A DNA stretch of 64,000 bases from Sulfuricystis multivorans (GCF_003966565.1 NZ_AP018719.1:85341-149340); one strand, 5' to 3'. Shown: positions 51,667-59,853, counted from the stretch's first letter. The notes: generated from the sequence alone by a model not told the origin. Numbers and translations are program-made.

Positions 51667-52689
51667 TTAACGTTGCTCCTGCGATGGTTGGAAGAATTTG
51701 GTCAGGACTTCTGTCAGTTTCTCATTCAAGCCCTTCGCCAGATCGTCTGGAATTTCGACCTGTAGCTTCAGTACCTTCAACCCGGGCGACGTCGACTTGT
51801 ATACGTCGTAGCGGCCCCCTGGCGCGTCTGGGATTGTGATATCGAAGCCACTGTCTCTACGAAGTCGTTTCCCACGCCCCTGTCCAGCTTGCCTGCTGCT
51901 TGGGCCATCTTCAATTGCTTTGGCGAGTCTGCGATGCGTCAATTCGTCGACCAGAGCCGCCTTCAGGAGGTCATAACCGAAATCCTCGCCGTGCCGTTCT
52001 ATCGCTTGATTGATGTATGCGCCGAGACTCGCCGAAAAACGCTCTGGGTAATCTTGGCCAAAGTCGATAAATCTCTTGGGCAACGAGGCTAGCTTCACAA
52101 GTCGCTGAACATGCGTGCGGCTATCCAGCCCCAGCACCTCAGCGACCTCGCCTTGGGAGTAGCCCTTTTCGAGCAAATCGATTGCAACCATCCCGCGATC
52201 AAGATCGCATTCGTCGGCCGAATCGTTCAGAATGTTGGAAATCCTGAACAGGTTGAGTGAATCATTGGGATCGACCTTCCAGTCCACAAAGGCCTTCAGT
52301 GTCGGAAGAGCGATCTGCAAAGCAGCCAAGCGTCGCGTCTCTCCACCAAGGACCATGAAATAACCTTCGTCATCTCCGACCCCTGGATAAACATAAAGCG
52401 GGTCCTTTTGGCCGTTTTTCTTCAGGCTATCGGCGATCTTCGACACCCGCTTTGGCGGGCGGATTCTCCGCGCATTGTATGGCGAGACGCGGAGCTTGCT
52501 GACTGGAATGTCGATTACCTCCTGCCCACCAGGCAGGTCAGGAAGGGGAGAGATGGGTTGGACTTGGATATGAGTGGTGGTGCTTGTAACCGAAACCCCA
52601 CTGGTAGTGGTTGAGGATGTCGCTTCCTTCGTCCGAGTACCAATAACCGCCAATGGCATGTCGGGCCGTTTAATCACTCGCTGTTTCAT
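51667..52689 (-). CDS. parB: ParB partition protein
   Basis: 340 aa. The N-terminal ParB/Srx domain has DIPVSKLRVSPYNARRI, then LVLGGETRRLAALQIA-like FMVLGGETRRLAALQ (the CTP-binding GGE.RR motif). A central HTH follows (EKGYSQGEVAEVLGLDSRTHVQRLVKLA), and a C-terminal dimerisation tail. The protein binds a centromere near the operon and works with ParA. 17 nt separate it from parA. Confidence 0.93.
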   Translation of the reverse strand: MKQRVIKRPDMPLAVIGTRTKEATSSTTTSGVSVTSTTTHIQVQPISPLPDLPGGQEVIDIPVSKLRVSPYNARRIRPPKRVSKIADSLKKNGQKDPLYVYPGVGDDEGYFMVLGGETRRLAALQIALPTLKAFVDWKVDPNDSLNLFRISNILNDSADECDLDRGMVAIDLLEKGYSQGEVAEVLGLDSRTHVQRLVKLASLPKRFIDFGQDYPERFSASLGAYINQAIERHGEDFGYDLLKAALVDELTHRRLAKAIEDGPSSRQAGQGRGKRLRRDSGFDITIPDAPGGRYDVYKSTSPGLKVLKLQVEIPDDLAKGLNEKLTEVLTKFFQPSQEQR

Positions 52690-52706
52690 CTCTTCCTCCT
52701 ACCTCA

Positions 52707-53846
52707 TCAGCTAGCACGAGCCTTGGAAACCTCGTTGATCTTCTTGATGAGATGATCAACAAACATGCGGTATTCCTTTACTGGCTGACACGTCGGCTTG
52801 ATCACCGTCAGCGGCATGTAGTTATCAGTCGACTTTGGAAACTCTTCGCTTTGGCTAATCGAGACCGGGGAGGTGTTGGCCCGGTACTGTGACAACTTCT
52901 CTTGCATGCGGCTAACCCGCGGAAGGTTGGTGGAATAATAGGTGGGGAGAATGATCAATTCGGGATCCTTCACCTCGTTGCCGTATTCTGCCTTGAGCGT
53001 TTGAATCTCACCGATCAAGCGTGAAAGACCCTTGACAGAGAAAGATTCCATCTTTACCGGCGCGATCACAATGTCCGCAGAGGCGAGGGCGTTGGTAGCA
53101 ACGAAGCTGATATTCGGAGGGCAGTCGAAAAGAACGACGTCGAAGTCTCCCACATTCAGGCCCGGCACGTTACCAGCAAGGGACTCCTTGAAAAACTTCT
53201 GAAAGACCAACTCACGTTTGCCGCTTGTTTTCGAGATATCGTGTTCCAGATCGCTGAAAAAGGTGTCAGCGGGAATGATTGCCGGGCCGCTTGAACCGAA
53301 TGGATACTTGATGATCCCCTTAGCATCAACAGGACGGCCATAGCGCTCGATGAATGGGCCGCATATGGTAGCGAAGGTTCCCTTAACGATGCCTTCTTCG
53401 GTCAGCCCATACAGAGCAGCTTCGTCTTCGGTTAGATCTGCTTCATAGCCCATCAGCTGGGTGAAGTTAGCCTGGATATCGATGTCGATTCCCAGGACTT
53501 TCAATCCTTGCAATTGCAGCTGAACAGCGACTTCTGCGGCGGTAGTCGTCTTGCCAGTACCTCCCTTGATGATCTCAATGGCGATCACGATTGGTTTTTT
53601 GCCCTCGGGCCCCTTAGTCAGTTTTTTCGCGCGACGGTACTCGGCGATCTGGAAGATCGTCGGAAGATCGAATAGGCGGACTGCGGGAGCATTCGGGTTG
53701 TCGTGATTGGCCCGACGAACCTCAATGCCACTTTCGATTAAGGTCGTGCGCAGCGTGTTTTCGGATACACCGAGGAGGGCAGCCGCCGATTTCAGACGAT
53801 GTTCAACGGTACCTATGTAAGCAAAAGTTGGTCTTAGGTCGCTCAT
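52707..53846 (-). CDS. parA: ParA partition ATPase (type Ia)
   Basis: 379 aa. The N-terminal 90 residues form an HTH (KSAAALLGVSENTLRTTLIESGIEVRR), typical of type Ia ParA proteins that repress their own operon. The ATPase domain has a deviant Walker A (KGGTGKTTTAAEVA), D of FDVVLFDCPPNISFVA, and LIILPTYYSTNLPRV. It segregates the plasmid with ParB. Confidence 0.94.
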   Translation of the reverse strand: MSDLRPTFAYIGTVEHRLKSAAALLGVSENTLRTTLIESGIEVRRANHDNPNAPAVRLFDLPTIFQIAEYRRAKKLTKGPEGKKPIVIAIEIIKGGTGKTTTAAEVAVQLQLQGLKVLGIDIDIQANFTQLMGYEADLTEDEAALYGLTEEGIVKGTFATICGPFIERYGRPVDAKGIIKYPFGSSGPAIIPADTFFSDLEHDISKTSGKRELVFQKFFKESLAGNVPGLNVGDFDVVLFDCPPNISFVATNALASADIVIAPVKMESFSVKGLSRLIGEIQTLKAEYGNEVKDPELIILPTYYSTNLPRVSRMQEKLSQYRANTSPVSISQSEEFPKSTDNYMPLTVIKPTCQPVKEYRMFVDHLIKKINEVSKARAS

Positions 53847-53878
53847 TTAATTTCATCCTTCTTAGCGCAGTTAGTTAC

Positions 53879-53986
53879 TCACTCTGTTATTGGTAGGTCA
53901 AACACCGACTTTGGCGTTCTTATCCTACCAATCACGCCCATATAACTACATTCAATCGTCTTTTTCTTAAAAAGATCCTGCGCCAT
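53879..53986 (-). CDS. 35-codon leader ORF upstream of parA
   Basis: A short ORF starting MAQDLFKKKTIEC and ending VFDLPITE, with a GGAGAG ribosome site 13 nt before its ATG. It ends 33 nt before parA and spans an inverted repeat. Too short to judge by composition. It may be a leader peptide or a small protein, or chance. Confidence 0.35.
   Translation of the reverse strand: MAQDLFKKKTIECSYMGVIGRIRTPKSVFDLPITE
53890..53931. promoter_or_regulatory. nested inverted repeats upstream of parA (candidate par operator or parS)
   Basis: TTGGTAGG at 53890-53897 pairs with CCTACCAA at 53924-53931. Inside them AACACC-gacttt-GGCGTT forms a second, near-perfect inverted repeat. Such nested symmetry just before parA is usual for an operator bound by the ParA HTH or by ParB. 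Confidence 0.5.
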
Positions 53987-54039
53987 CTAGGTACCTACTC
54001 TCCAAGAGCGCGAGAATATGTCCAACACAGAAGGATCCA

Positions 54040-54087
54040 CAACAGCTGAATACAGCTGAAAACCCATGGTTACGTGTAGGAATGGAT
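54040..54087 (-). promoter_or_regulatory. 48-bp regulon site, diverged copy F (parA side)
   Basis: On the - strand it begins ATCCATTCCTACACGTAACC and ends GCTGTATTCAGCTGTTG. It has the same length, and its first 20 bp differ from copy C at only two positions. A -35 (TTGTGG) and a -10 (ATATTC at 17 nt, or CATATT at 16 nt) follow as in other copies. A further half-site (CCACGTCTAATCCC) lies upstream at about 54097-54113. The leader to parA is about 160 nt. Confidence 0.5.
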
Positions 54088-54393
54088 CAATTCGATGGCG
54101 GGATTAGACGTGGAGTGTGTCCATGCTGGATGTGGGTGCTGCGCACGGCTGAAAACGATACTTGTGCTTCTCGTCGATATTAGCTACGATAAATTATATT
54201 GGAGTGCTCTTTATCGACGCGCCATCCTGCTCCCGACAAAGCCGTCCATTGATGTTTCACGACTTTTTGTCGGTCGATTTTCATGCGCCATCAAACTTAG
54301 AGAGCAAAAGGGTTTTCGTTATATTCGATGCCTCATATGTTCCACGAAAACCGACTGTTCCACAGCTGACTGATCGATTTTCTGCACATTACT

Positions 54394-54407
54394 GTAGCGT
54401 TTGCTAC
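54394..54407. promoter_or_regulatory. palindrome GTAGC-GTTT-GCTAC before kfrA
   Basis: A perfect 5-bp inverted repeat 13 nt upstream of the kfrA start, with a partial third arm (TGCTACTA) reaching the ATG. It fits KfrA-type autoregulation by binding its own promoter. Confidence 0.45.
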
Positions 54408-54419
54408 CATTCTGCTACT

Positions 54420-55019
54420 ATGGGCGAATCGACTGCATCCAAACGCTCCCGGCATTCTTATCGGGAGCGGATCCAGGAGGTGATCCAGGAGCGTATGGTT
54501 CTTGGAAAGCCATTGACATACCGCGATATCCTCAAGGACGCGGGTGGTGGGTCTGCTAGTACGGTCGCAGAGGAACTGGCCAAAGCAGATCGCCAAACTC
54601 CAGCTACACTGGTTGGCCGCGGGGCCAAATCGCTTCCTCAACGGATCGCAGCACTTGAAGACGCCCTTAATAGCAGTCTAGCTCGCGAGAAAATGCTGAT
54701 GGCAGAGAATCAAGCCTTGAAAGAGGCCCTGACCAGTGCACGCGCAGACGTTGATAAGCTTCTGGCTGTTCATCAAGATGCCCAAAGGATGTTGCTCCAA
54801 GGAGTCGACGATCTAAGGCAAATGGTCAAGGCAGGTCAGGGAATCATAACGCCTGCAGGAATCGCCACAGGGCGTCAGAAGACCGCCGGCGACGATACTG
54901 GGGACGGCATCCTTTGGAAGGCTAGGCATGACCAGCTTCTGCAGCGCTTTGCGGCGCTCGATGCCAAGAATCGCAAGATGAGTTCGCTGCTACACGATCT
55001 AGGTGTCGACGTCGATTAG
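54420..55019 (+). CDS. kfrA: KfrA-like DNA-binding coiled-coil protein
   Basis: 199 aa from the ATG at 54420 (MGESTASKRSRHSYRERIQE). The N-terminal domain has QERMVLGKPLTYRDILKDAGG, then GSASTVAEELAKA, the KfrA_N HTH pattern. A long alpha-helical region follows (residues about 75-135, ALEDALNSSLAREKMLMAE). KfrA proteins bind their own promoter and form filaments that help plasmid stability. It is shorter than IncP KfrA (about 340 aa). Earlier in-frame starts read unlikely sequence. It is convergent with and overlaps the Mrr-like gene by 4 nt. Confidence 0.8.
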   Translation: MGESTASKRSRHSYRERIQEVIQERMVLGKPLTYRDILKDAGGGSASTVAEELAKADRQTPATLVGRGAKSLPQRIAALEDALNSSLAREKMLMAENQALKEALTSARADVDKLLAVHQDAQRMLLQGVDDLRQMVKAGQGIITPAGIATGRQKTAGDDTGDGILWKARHDQLLQRFAALDAKNRKMSSLLHDLGVDVD

Positions 55020-56170
55020 GCCTCGTTCACTTGACATCCTCCCGCCCCGAAGGATGAAGCTTGTCGCGCACGTCGATCTACGTTGACCATTGCATCAACA
55101 AGGCGCTGGGACGCAGAGGCATCAAAGCCGAATGCGCGATTCACAGCGATCAGCTCTACGCAGCCCTCCGGAAACTGGCGAGGTTCAGAGTCAACAGCGA
55201 GCCAGGTTGCGCACTTTCCTTCCCTTGACGACTGGAGATACTTTTGGATGGCAAAGTACCGCCCGTCTTGTGTGGCTTCCAAATGGCCGATCAAGCGATC
55301 ACCACATTCTCCCAAGGAAAGGCGAACATCTTCGATGGTTTTTAAGGGCGGGATGGTTGAGGCAATCAGCTGATAGACAGGGTGGTGCAGAAGTAGCTCG
55401 CAGAGTCGCACAAGGCCATGATCGATACCGGCAAAGTCGACAAACAAAAAGCGATGGTGGCCTCGAACTACATCTGCAACCTCATGGATCCTTTCCGTCA
55501 TCACTTCCTCATACGGCTCTGGCGTAGCTTCTTCGAGGGGAAGGCCTGTCAGACGACAAGCCATGTCAATCACGTCCTGCATCGACATCAAGGTAACGCC
55601 CTTTCGTCGTGCCCAATCCACTGCTTCGGTCGTAAACCGACCAAAGCAGATCGCCATTGCTCCATCAGCGCGCAGCGCCGCTGCCGCCTTGTGAAGTGAC
55701 TTGATTGGCTTGGGGCCTACAATATCTTCGTCCCAGTGGTTGTACTGGATGAGGATTGTTTCCTTCTTCTTGACCGCTATCAGGTCGGCATCGTCTTCAC
55801 GGTGCAACTCGTTGATGGATGGGCGTACCTGATAGCCATCCAGACTGAAGAGAGCTACCAGGTATTTCTCGAATTGATGGGTATTCATCATCCGGAGGGC
55901 TTCTGGGGTCGAATATTGCTCGACCATTTTGGATTCCCTGATTTCGCGTGTTACGGCAGATATGCCCAGGACGGCGAAGATCAGTGCGATCAGAATGCAG
56001 ACTAGACCGACGAATTTGGCGTTACTGACATAAATTGCCACGAAGGAATACCCGCTTAGGGTTGCGGCGACGATCAAGTCTATCACCGGCGGTAACGCTT
56101 TGAGCTTGTGGATCAGATTGTCGACTCCATTGTGTTTCGGTGTGGTGGTTTGCTTATTCAAGCCAAGCAT
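55016..56170 (-). CDS. membrane protein with Mrr-type restriction endonuclease-like domain
   Basis: 384 aa from the ATG at 56170 (AAAGG ribosome site). Two membrane segments (LIVAATLSGYSFVAIYV and FVGLVCILIALIFAVLG) come first, then an Mrr_cat-like domain: FEKYLVALFSLDGYQVR, REDDADLIAVKKKETILIQYNHW. The usual Q-x-K of the nuclease centre reads Q-Y-N, so catalysis may be lost. A second, uncharacterised domain of about 160 residues completes it. The last residues (SSFGAGGCQVNEA) come from a DNA segment that resembles an IS200/IS605-type right end. Last gene of the unit starting at 59697. Confidence 0.6.
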   Translation of the reverse strand: MLGLNKQTTTPKHNGVDNLIHKLKALPPVIDLIVAATLSGYSFVAIYVSNAKFVGLVCILIALIFAVLGISAVTREIRESKMVEQYSTPEALRMMNTHQFEKYLVALFSLDGYQVRPSINELHREDDADLIAVKKKETILIQYNHWDEDIVGPKPIKSLHKAAAALRADGAMAICFGRFTTEAVDWARRKGVTLMSMQDVIDMACRLTGLPLEEATPEPYEEVMTERIHEVADVVRGHHRFLFVDFAGIDHGLVRLCELLLHHPVYQLIASTIPPLKTIEDVRLSLGECGDRLIGHLEATQDGRYFAIQKYLQSSREGKCATWLAVDSEPRQFPEGCVELIAVNRAFGFDASASQRLVDAMVNVDRRARQASSFGAGGCQVNEA

Positions 56171-56195
56171 GCGGTTACCTTTCGAGGGATTTCTC

Positions 56196-58160
56196 TCAGT
56201 TATGAATAGTCGCCGCATGAATCTCAGATGGAGTGAGGTCCACGAAGCGGAAGATCGTGCTTCGACTATTTCCACTTTGGCGTTCACCGTCTTCAAATAG
56301 ATCGCCATATCCGCGCAATTCGGCGTCCTTCTCGGACAAGGTAAAGCCGTCGCTGTAATCAACAAGCAGTCGAAGGCGTTGCATGGTCTCGGGCGCCACG
56401 GCCTCTGGCAGAAACAGAAAGAAGTAACCTTTGCCGCCGAGTCTGGCTACCCGTCCCCGGAGCTGATGCAGTGTGCTGGTGCCATAGCGTTCCGCATGAA
56501 CAACAATGAGAGAACGAAGGCTCGGTAGAGTTAGCCCAATCTCGATGACGCTACTCACGACGGCAATTTTTTTCTTCCCGCTTTTGAGGCTATCGACTGC
56601 AGCAACCTTGTCTGCCTCCTTCATTTGGCCGTGCACTACTCCTACAAGACCTGGAAAATGTTTGTCCCATTCTGTCGCCGCGGCTACGACACTTTTCTTT
56701 TCCTGCTCGACATCGCTAACAATCGGGTAGACGATCGCTACCTGCCCGCCTGATGCGAGGACTTTGCGCGTATGTTCGAAGAGGCGCTTTCGTTCTCCGG
56801 CAGTGACGATATGTGTGGTGATGCTCTTCACCACTGGCATCTCTTTCAAAACTGAGACATCCATCGCGCCATGGGTTATCAATGCCGTAGTACGTGGAAT
56901 CGGCGTAGCAGTTGCCTGGAGATAATTACTGGCAAAACCTATCAGGTTCACCTTTTGGCTGACAGACATTTTCTGCTCCTCATCGACGCAGAAAAGAGCA
57001 GGGGGAGGCTCACCTTTGAGCCGGCTGAGAAGGGCGGTGGTCCCAACCAAGATCGGGTTGCCAGAAAGATCGAGCTTCTTGGTGCCGGAAGTAACTGATA
57101 CGACCTGGCTATCTGCTCCGAACAAGGTCTTGCATTCCTTCACGAACTGCTCGGCCAGGAGACAGTTGGGGGTGAGGATAACTACCCTATGCCCGAGGTT
57201 CTGTGTAGCTAGTGCTGCAATCATAATAGGGAGTGTTTTACCGCTTCCAACATCCCCGCTTAATACTCTTCGCATAGGTAGAGGTGAAGCCATGTCAGCG
57301 ACGATCTCACTAATGGTGCGACGTTGGTCTCCGGTCAATGGATAAGGAAGTTTCGCTATCAGTTTCTGAATTAATGTGTCCGGTATGGATACCACCGACT
57401 CCGGCACAGGGGCGCGCTTTTTGAGATGGCGAGCGTTTTCGACAACAGAGAGCGCAGCCAAGCGGCGCATGCCTGCGATCCCTCGCATCCCTTCATCCTC
57501 AGACATTGGCTGGTGAGCCGCGCGTAGGATGACCTCGATGGATGGGGCCTTGAGGCGAGCACGTCGAAGGATCTCGGCTTCCGGTAAGCCGTGATAGCTC
57601 TCAATCAAGTAGTCGATCGTCTCTTTCAGATGGTGCTCAAGGGCGTACCGGGTAGCGTCATATATGGCACCCTCAGCCACTACGCTACGGCGCTTTTCAT
57701 AGACAGGGATTACCTTGCCGACCATTTGCGGATCGATCAAGGCTGGGCCGGTAATCTGAAGTTTTCCGTTCCAGTTCTGAAGCACTCCGCGGAGGTAAAT
57801 CTTGTCGCCTTCCTTAAAGGCCTTCCACGTATGGACATCTACGCCCTTGACTATGAAGATGACGATCTTTACGGAGAGCATCCCGTCCGTGGCGGTCATA
57901 ACAAGGCGTTTTTTGGGTTTGGGGACAACAACCGCCTTTTCCGATATTATGAGAGAAAACAACTTAGGCCCTGCAACCACATCCATTTGTGGCAGGGCCT
58001 GCTTCAACGTGCTGATCGACGAATAATCCAGAAAATACTTAGGGAGGCAGAGCAGAGGTTCGCACCATGAAGTAATACCCAGGCGCTTTAGGCGATCAAG
58101 CAGGGGCTGCCCACTCACCTTTTCAACAGCATTCCTTTCATTGATAGGTGGCGGCTGCAT
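56196..58160 (-). CDS. RecG-like superfamily 2 DNA helicase
   Basis: 654 aa from the ATG at 58160. An N-terminal wedge/OB region (GDKIYLRGVLQNWNGKLQITGP) is followed by the helicase core: TGDQRRTISEI, Walker A SGDVGSGKTLPIMIAALA, motif II FCVDEEQKMSVSQK (RecG has DEQHRFG), TATPIPRTTA, VVHGQMKEADK, and motif VI QLRGRVARLGGKGY. It is slightly shorter than RecG (about 690 aa). Such plasmid copies may process replication forks or transferred DNA. It overlaps the gene upstream by 23 nt. Confidence 0.88.
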   Translation of the reverse strand: MQPPPINERNAVEKVSGQPLLDRLKRLGITSWCEPLLCLPKYFLDYSSISTLKQALPQMDVVAGPKLFSLIISEKAVVVPKPKKRLVMTATDGMLSVKIVIFIVKGVDVHTWKAFKEGDKIYLRGVLQNWNGKLQITGPALIDPQMVGKVIPVYEKRRSVVAEGAIYDATRYALEHHLKETIDYLIESYHGLPEAEILRRARLKAPSIEVILRAAHQPMSEDEGMRGIAGMRRLAALSVVENARHLKKRAPVPESVVSIPDTLIQKLIAKLPYPLTGDQRRTISEIVADMASPLPMRRVLSGDVGSGKTLPIMIAALATQNLGHRVVILTPNCLLAEQFVKECKTLFGADSQVVSVTSGTKKLDLSGNPILVGTTALLSRLKGEPPPALFCVDEEQKMSVSQKVNLIGFASNYLQATATPIPRTTALITHGAMDVSVLKEMPVVKSITTHIVTAGERKRLFEHTRKVLASGGQVAIVYPIVSDVEQEKKSVVAAATEWDKHFPGLVGVVHGQMKEADKVAAVDSLKSGKKKIAVVSSVIEIGLTLPSLRSLIVVHAERYGTSTLHQLRGRVARLGGKGYFFLFLPEAVAPETMQRLRLLVDYSDGFTLSEKDAELRGYGDLFEDGERQSGNSRSTIFRFVDLTPSEIHAATIHN

Positions 58161-59109
58161 CTTCGATTTGATGGGTAGCCCGCACAGTGGCCAGAAGCTC
58201 ATTTAGTGGAATCATCGGATAGCTTTCCGCTAGCTGTGTGAGGAACAGGATCGACACAGACATTGCGTCAGATGGGTAGATCTTCACAGCCCGGACGGCA
58301 CCAGTCGCAGCCTTCTTCGCGGTGACTTTGGCGAAGAAGTGTTGCCCTTGGAACTCTATGGCGAAGCCCTTGTCGTTTTGCGCACCGTGAGCTGATATCT
58401 CGACACCCTTGCGCCAACGGCGAAATACCGCGAGAACCGCACCGATTTCATTGATGTCGAGCCACACGTGTACAGCGTTCTTCCAATCGTAGGTTTTGGG
58501 GCCGGTTTGCATTGCGGCATCGACCATAACTCCCGGGACTCCGTTCCAGTCGGTTGCATTGAAGCAGAGTGCAGCGGACGAGCCATACACGTGGACCGAG
58601 TAATACCGCTTTCCGCCCTCCTGCGTCTGGCGGCGCGACATCGCCTCTTGATCAACTGGCAGTTTCTCTTGGTGACTTGGCTGGTGTTGCGAGAAGGATT
58701 GCGGTGGGTTTTCTTCACTTCGTAGATCGGGCGGCATGAAGATCGAGGCGAGGTAGGCCTTCGCCGCCTCATGGCGTGCATGTTTCTGGTCCTGTGCAGC
58801 ATCAATTGCGGAGAGGAAGCGAATCGGTACCGCCTTTGCCACGGACACGATCATGTCGATCGTCGCATCGGGAAAAATGGACTTGACCCGGTTGATGGTA
58901 TTCGGAGCTAGGCATCGAAGAAAGTTGCCAATGAACTTCTTACTTGTGCCGTCATGATCTTGATCTGTGATACAGCGGGTCAGGTGCTCCAGGAAGTCCT
59001 CGCGGCAGTTACGAGAGATAGCCACGAGAGTTTCTTTGGATACTTGGAAGCCCAATGATGCAACAGCAGTCGCTACATCCCTCGCCGTCGCAAGATTCGT
59101 ACTCGTCAT
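58138..59109 (-). CDS. conserved plasmid protein, possible ssDNA-binding C-terminal domain
   Basis: 323 aa. The N-terminal 130 residues are helical, then a Gln/Ser/Pro linker, and a C-terminal domain (residues about 165-300) with KRYYSVHVYGSSAALCFNATD, YDWKNAVHVWLDINEIGAV, KGFAIEFQGQHFFAKVT. The strand-rich pattern with basic residues recalls ssDNA-binding whirly or PC4-like folds; that is my inference from pattern only. It sits before the RecG-like gene. An AAGGAGG ribosome site precedes the start. Confidence 0.6.
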   Translation of the reverse strand: MTSTNLATARDVATAVASLGFQVSKETLVAISRNCREDFLEHLTRCITDQDHDGTSKKFIGNFLRCLAPNTINRVKSIFPDATIDMIVSVAKAVPIRFLSAIDAAQDQKHARHEAAKAYLASIFMPPDLRSEENPPQSFSQHQPSHQEKLPVDQEAMSRRQTQEGGKRYYSVHVYGSSAALCFNATDWNGVPGVMVDAAMQTGPKTYDWKNAVHVWLDINEIGAVLAVFRRWRKGVEISAHGAQNDKGFAIEFQGQHFFAKVTAKKAATGAVRAVKIYPSDAMSVSILFLTQLAESYPMIPLNELLATVRATHQIEDAAATYQ

Positions 59110-59182
59110 GTTCGTTACCTCCTTCTAGGACTTTCGAAGAGAGTACCGAAACGACATCGATGATTCTGAAAAAAAACGCTTA

Positions 59183-59515
59183 TTAGGATTCCGGAAGCTT
59201 CGGCCCTTGGAAGATGATGATATAGGGCTCGGTTTCACGCTTCTCATCCAGGTAGTACCGGGAAGTCCTAATGCATGAAGCATCAGAGGTGCATGAAACG
59301 GGGGTCTCGTCGTGCACCTTACTAAACTCGCTGAGACGGACGTAATGGTGATCGATCAATGCAACTCCGCAGAACGGCTTGTCAATGTATGGCACGTCAA
59401 CGATGGTTGGCTTTCCCTGTTCCAACTTCGGGATAACGCAATAGTCACCATCGGCAGCGAACGCAATGAAAGGCAGGGCGCTCAGAATTATGGCGCCAAC
59501 GGTCGTTACTCGCAT
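59183..59515 (-). CDS. small secreted protein
   Basis: 110 aa with a signal peptide (IILSALPFIAFAADGD) and four cysteines in the mature part (YCVIP, FCGVA, SCTSD, SCIRT), so probably two disulfides in the periplasm. Its start overlaps the upstream gene by 10 nt. No family recognised. Confidence 0.6.
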   Translation of the reverse strand: MRVTTVGAIILSALPFIAFAADGDYCVIPKLEQGKPTIVDVPYIDKPFCGVALIDHHYVRLSEFSKVHDETPVSCTSDASCIRTSRYYLDEKRETEPYIIIFQGPKLPES

Positions 59516-59697
59516 TTCAGCTTTGCCTTGGCTTGCTCCTTGGCTTGCTCGGTGTGCGTCGCACCGCTCTTAATTTCCGCGCACTTGTCGGCCTTCTCGG
59601 CCGCGCTTACGAAACCGTAAAGCAATGAGGGAATCGCCAAAATGGCGGCAATCAGAAGGAAGCTTCCGGGAAAGCGTCGATGTTGAAGATGGGCCAT
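59506..59697 (-). CDS. small membrane or secreted protein, first gene under site E
   Basis: 63 aa with one hydrophobic segment (FLLIAAILAIPSLLYGFVSAA) that is either a signal peptide or an anchor, then a Lys/Glu/Ala-rich tail with two cysteines (KCAEIKSGATHTEQAKEQ). In size and plan it recalls small entry-exclusion proteins, but no lipobox is present. A GAGAGGT ribosome site lies 7 nt before the ATG. Confidence 0.55.
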   Translation of the reverse strand: MAHLQHRRFPGSFLLIAAILAIPSLLYGFVSAAEKADKCAEIKSGATHTEQAKEQAKAKLKCE

Positions 59698-59723
59698 GTC
59701 GCACCTCTCATTCGATGAGGTGG

Positions 59724-59752
59724 ATCATCCCACCTAGGGAATCTGTCGTCAT
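59724..59752 (-). promoter_or_regulatory. promoter of the 59697-55016 operon
   Basis: On the - strand: -35 ATGACG at 59747-59752, a 17-nt spacer and -10 GATGAT at 59724-59729. Both boxes are poor, which fits activator dependence. Unlike the four transfer units, a 26-nt leader with a ribosome site follows. Confidence 0.45.
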
Positions 59753-59797
59753 CACGGAAATGTCGCTGATTTTGACGGGTTAGGCGTAGAAATGGAC
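59750..59797 (-). promoter_or_regulatory. 48-bp regulon site, copy E
   Basis: On the - strand it begins GTCCATTTCTACGCCTAACC, nearly as in copy B, and ends CAGCGACATTTCCGTGATG. It lies in the divergent region between the 63-aa gene and the M48 peptidase gene and may serve both. Confidence 0.7.
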
Positions 59798-59853
59798 ATG
59801 CAAGAGCGTTTTTTTTGGCATGGGATAACAAGTGCTTCTCATACAATGCTGCC

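Larger units (their letters stand above)
53847..54419. other. parA-kfrA divergent region
   Basis: 573 bp. Left: the small leader ORF, nested repeats and site F, all directed to parA. Middle: direct repeats ACAGCTGAA at 54042-54060 and an inverted repeat GGTTTTCGT / ACGAAAACC at about 54312-54352 with a 25-nt loop. Right: the palindrome before kfrA. Rather AT-rich around 54170-54330. No convincing + strand gene before 54420. Confidence 0.45.

Noticed and set aside
54095..54373. + strand ORFs upstream of kfrA
   Set aside because: They overlap AT-rich regulatory sequence, lack ribosome sites and read as unlikely proteins; kfrA is taken from 54420.
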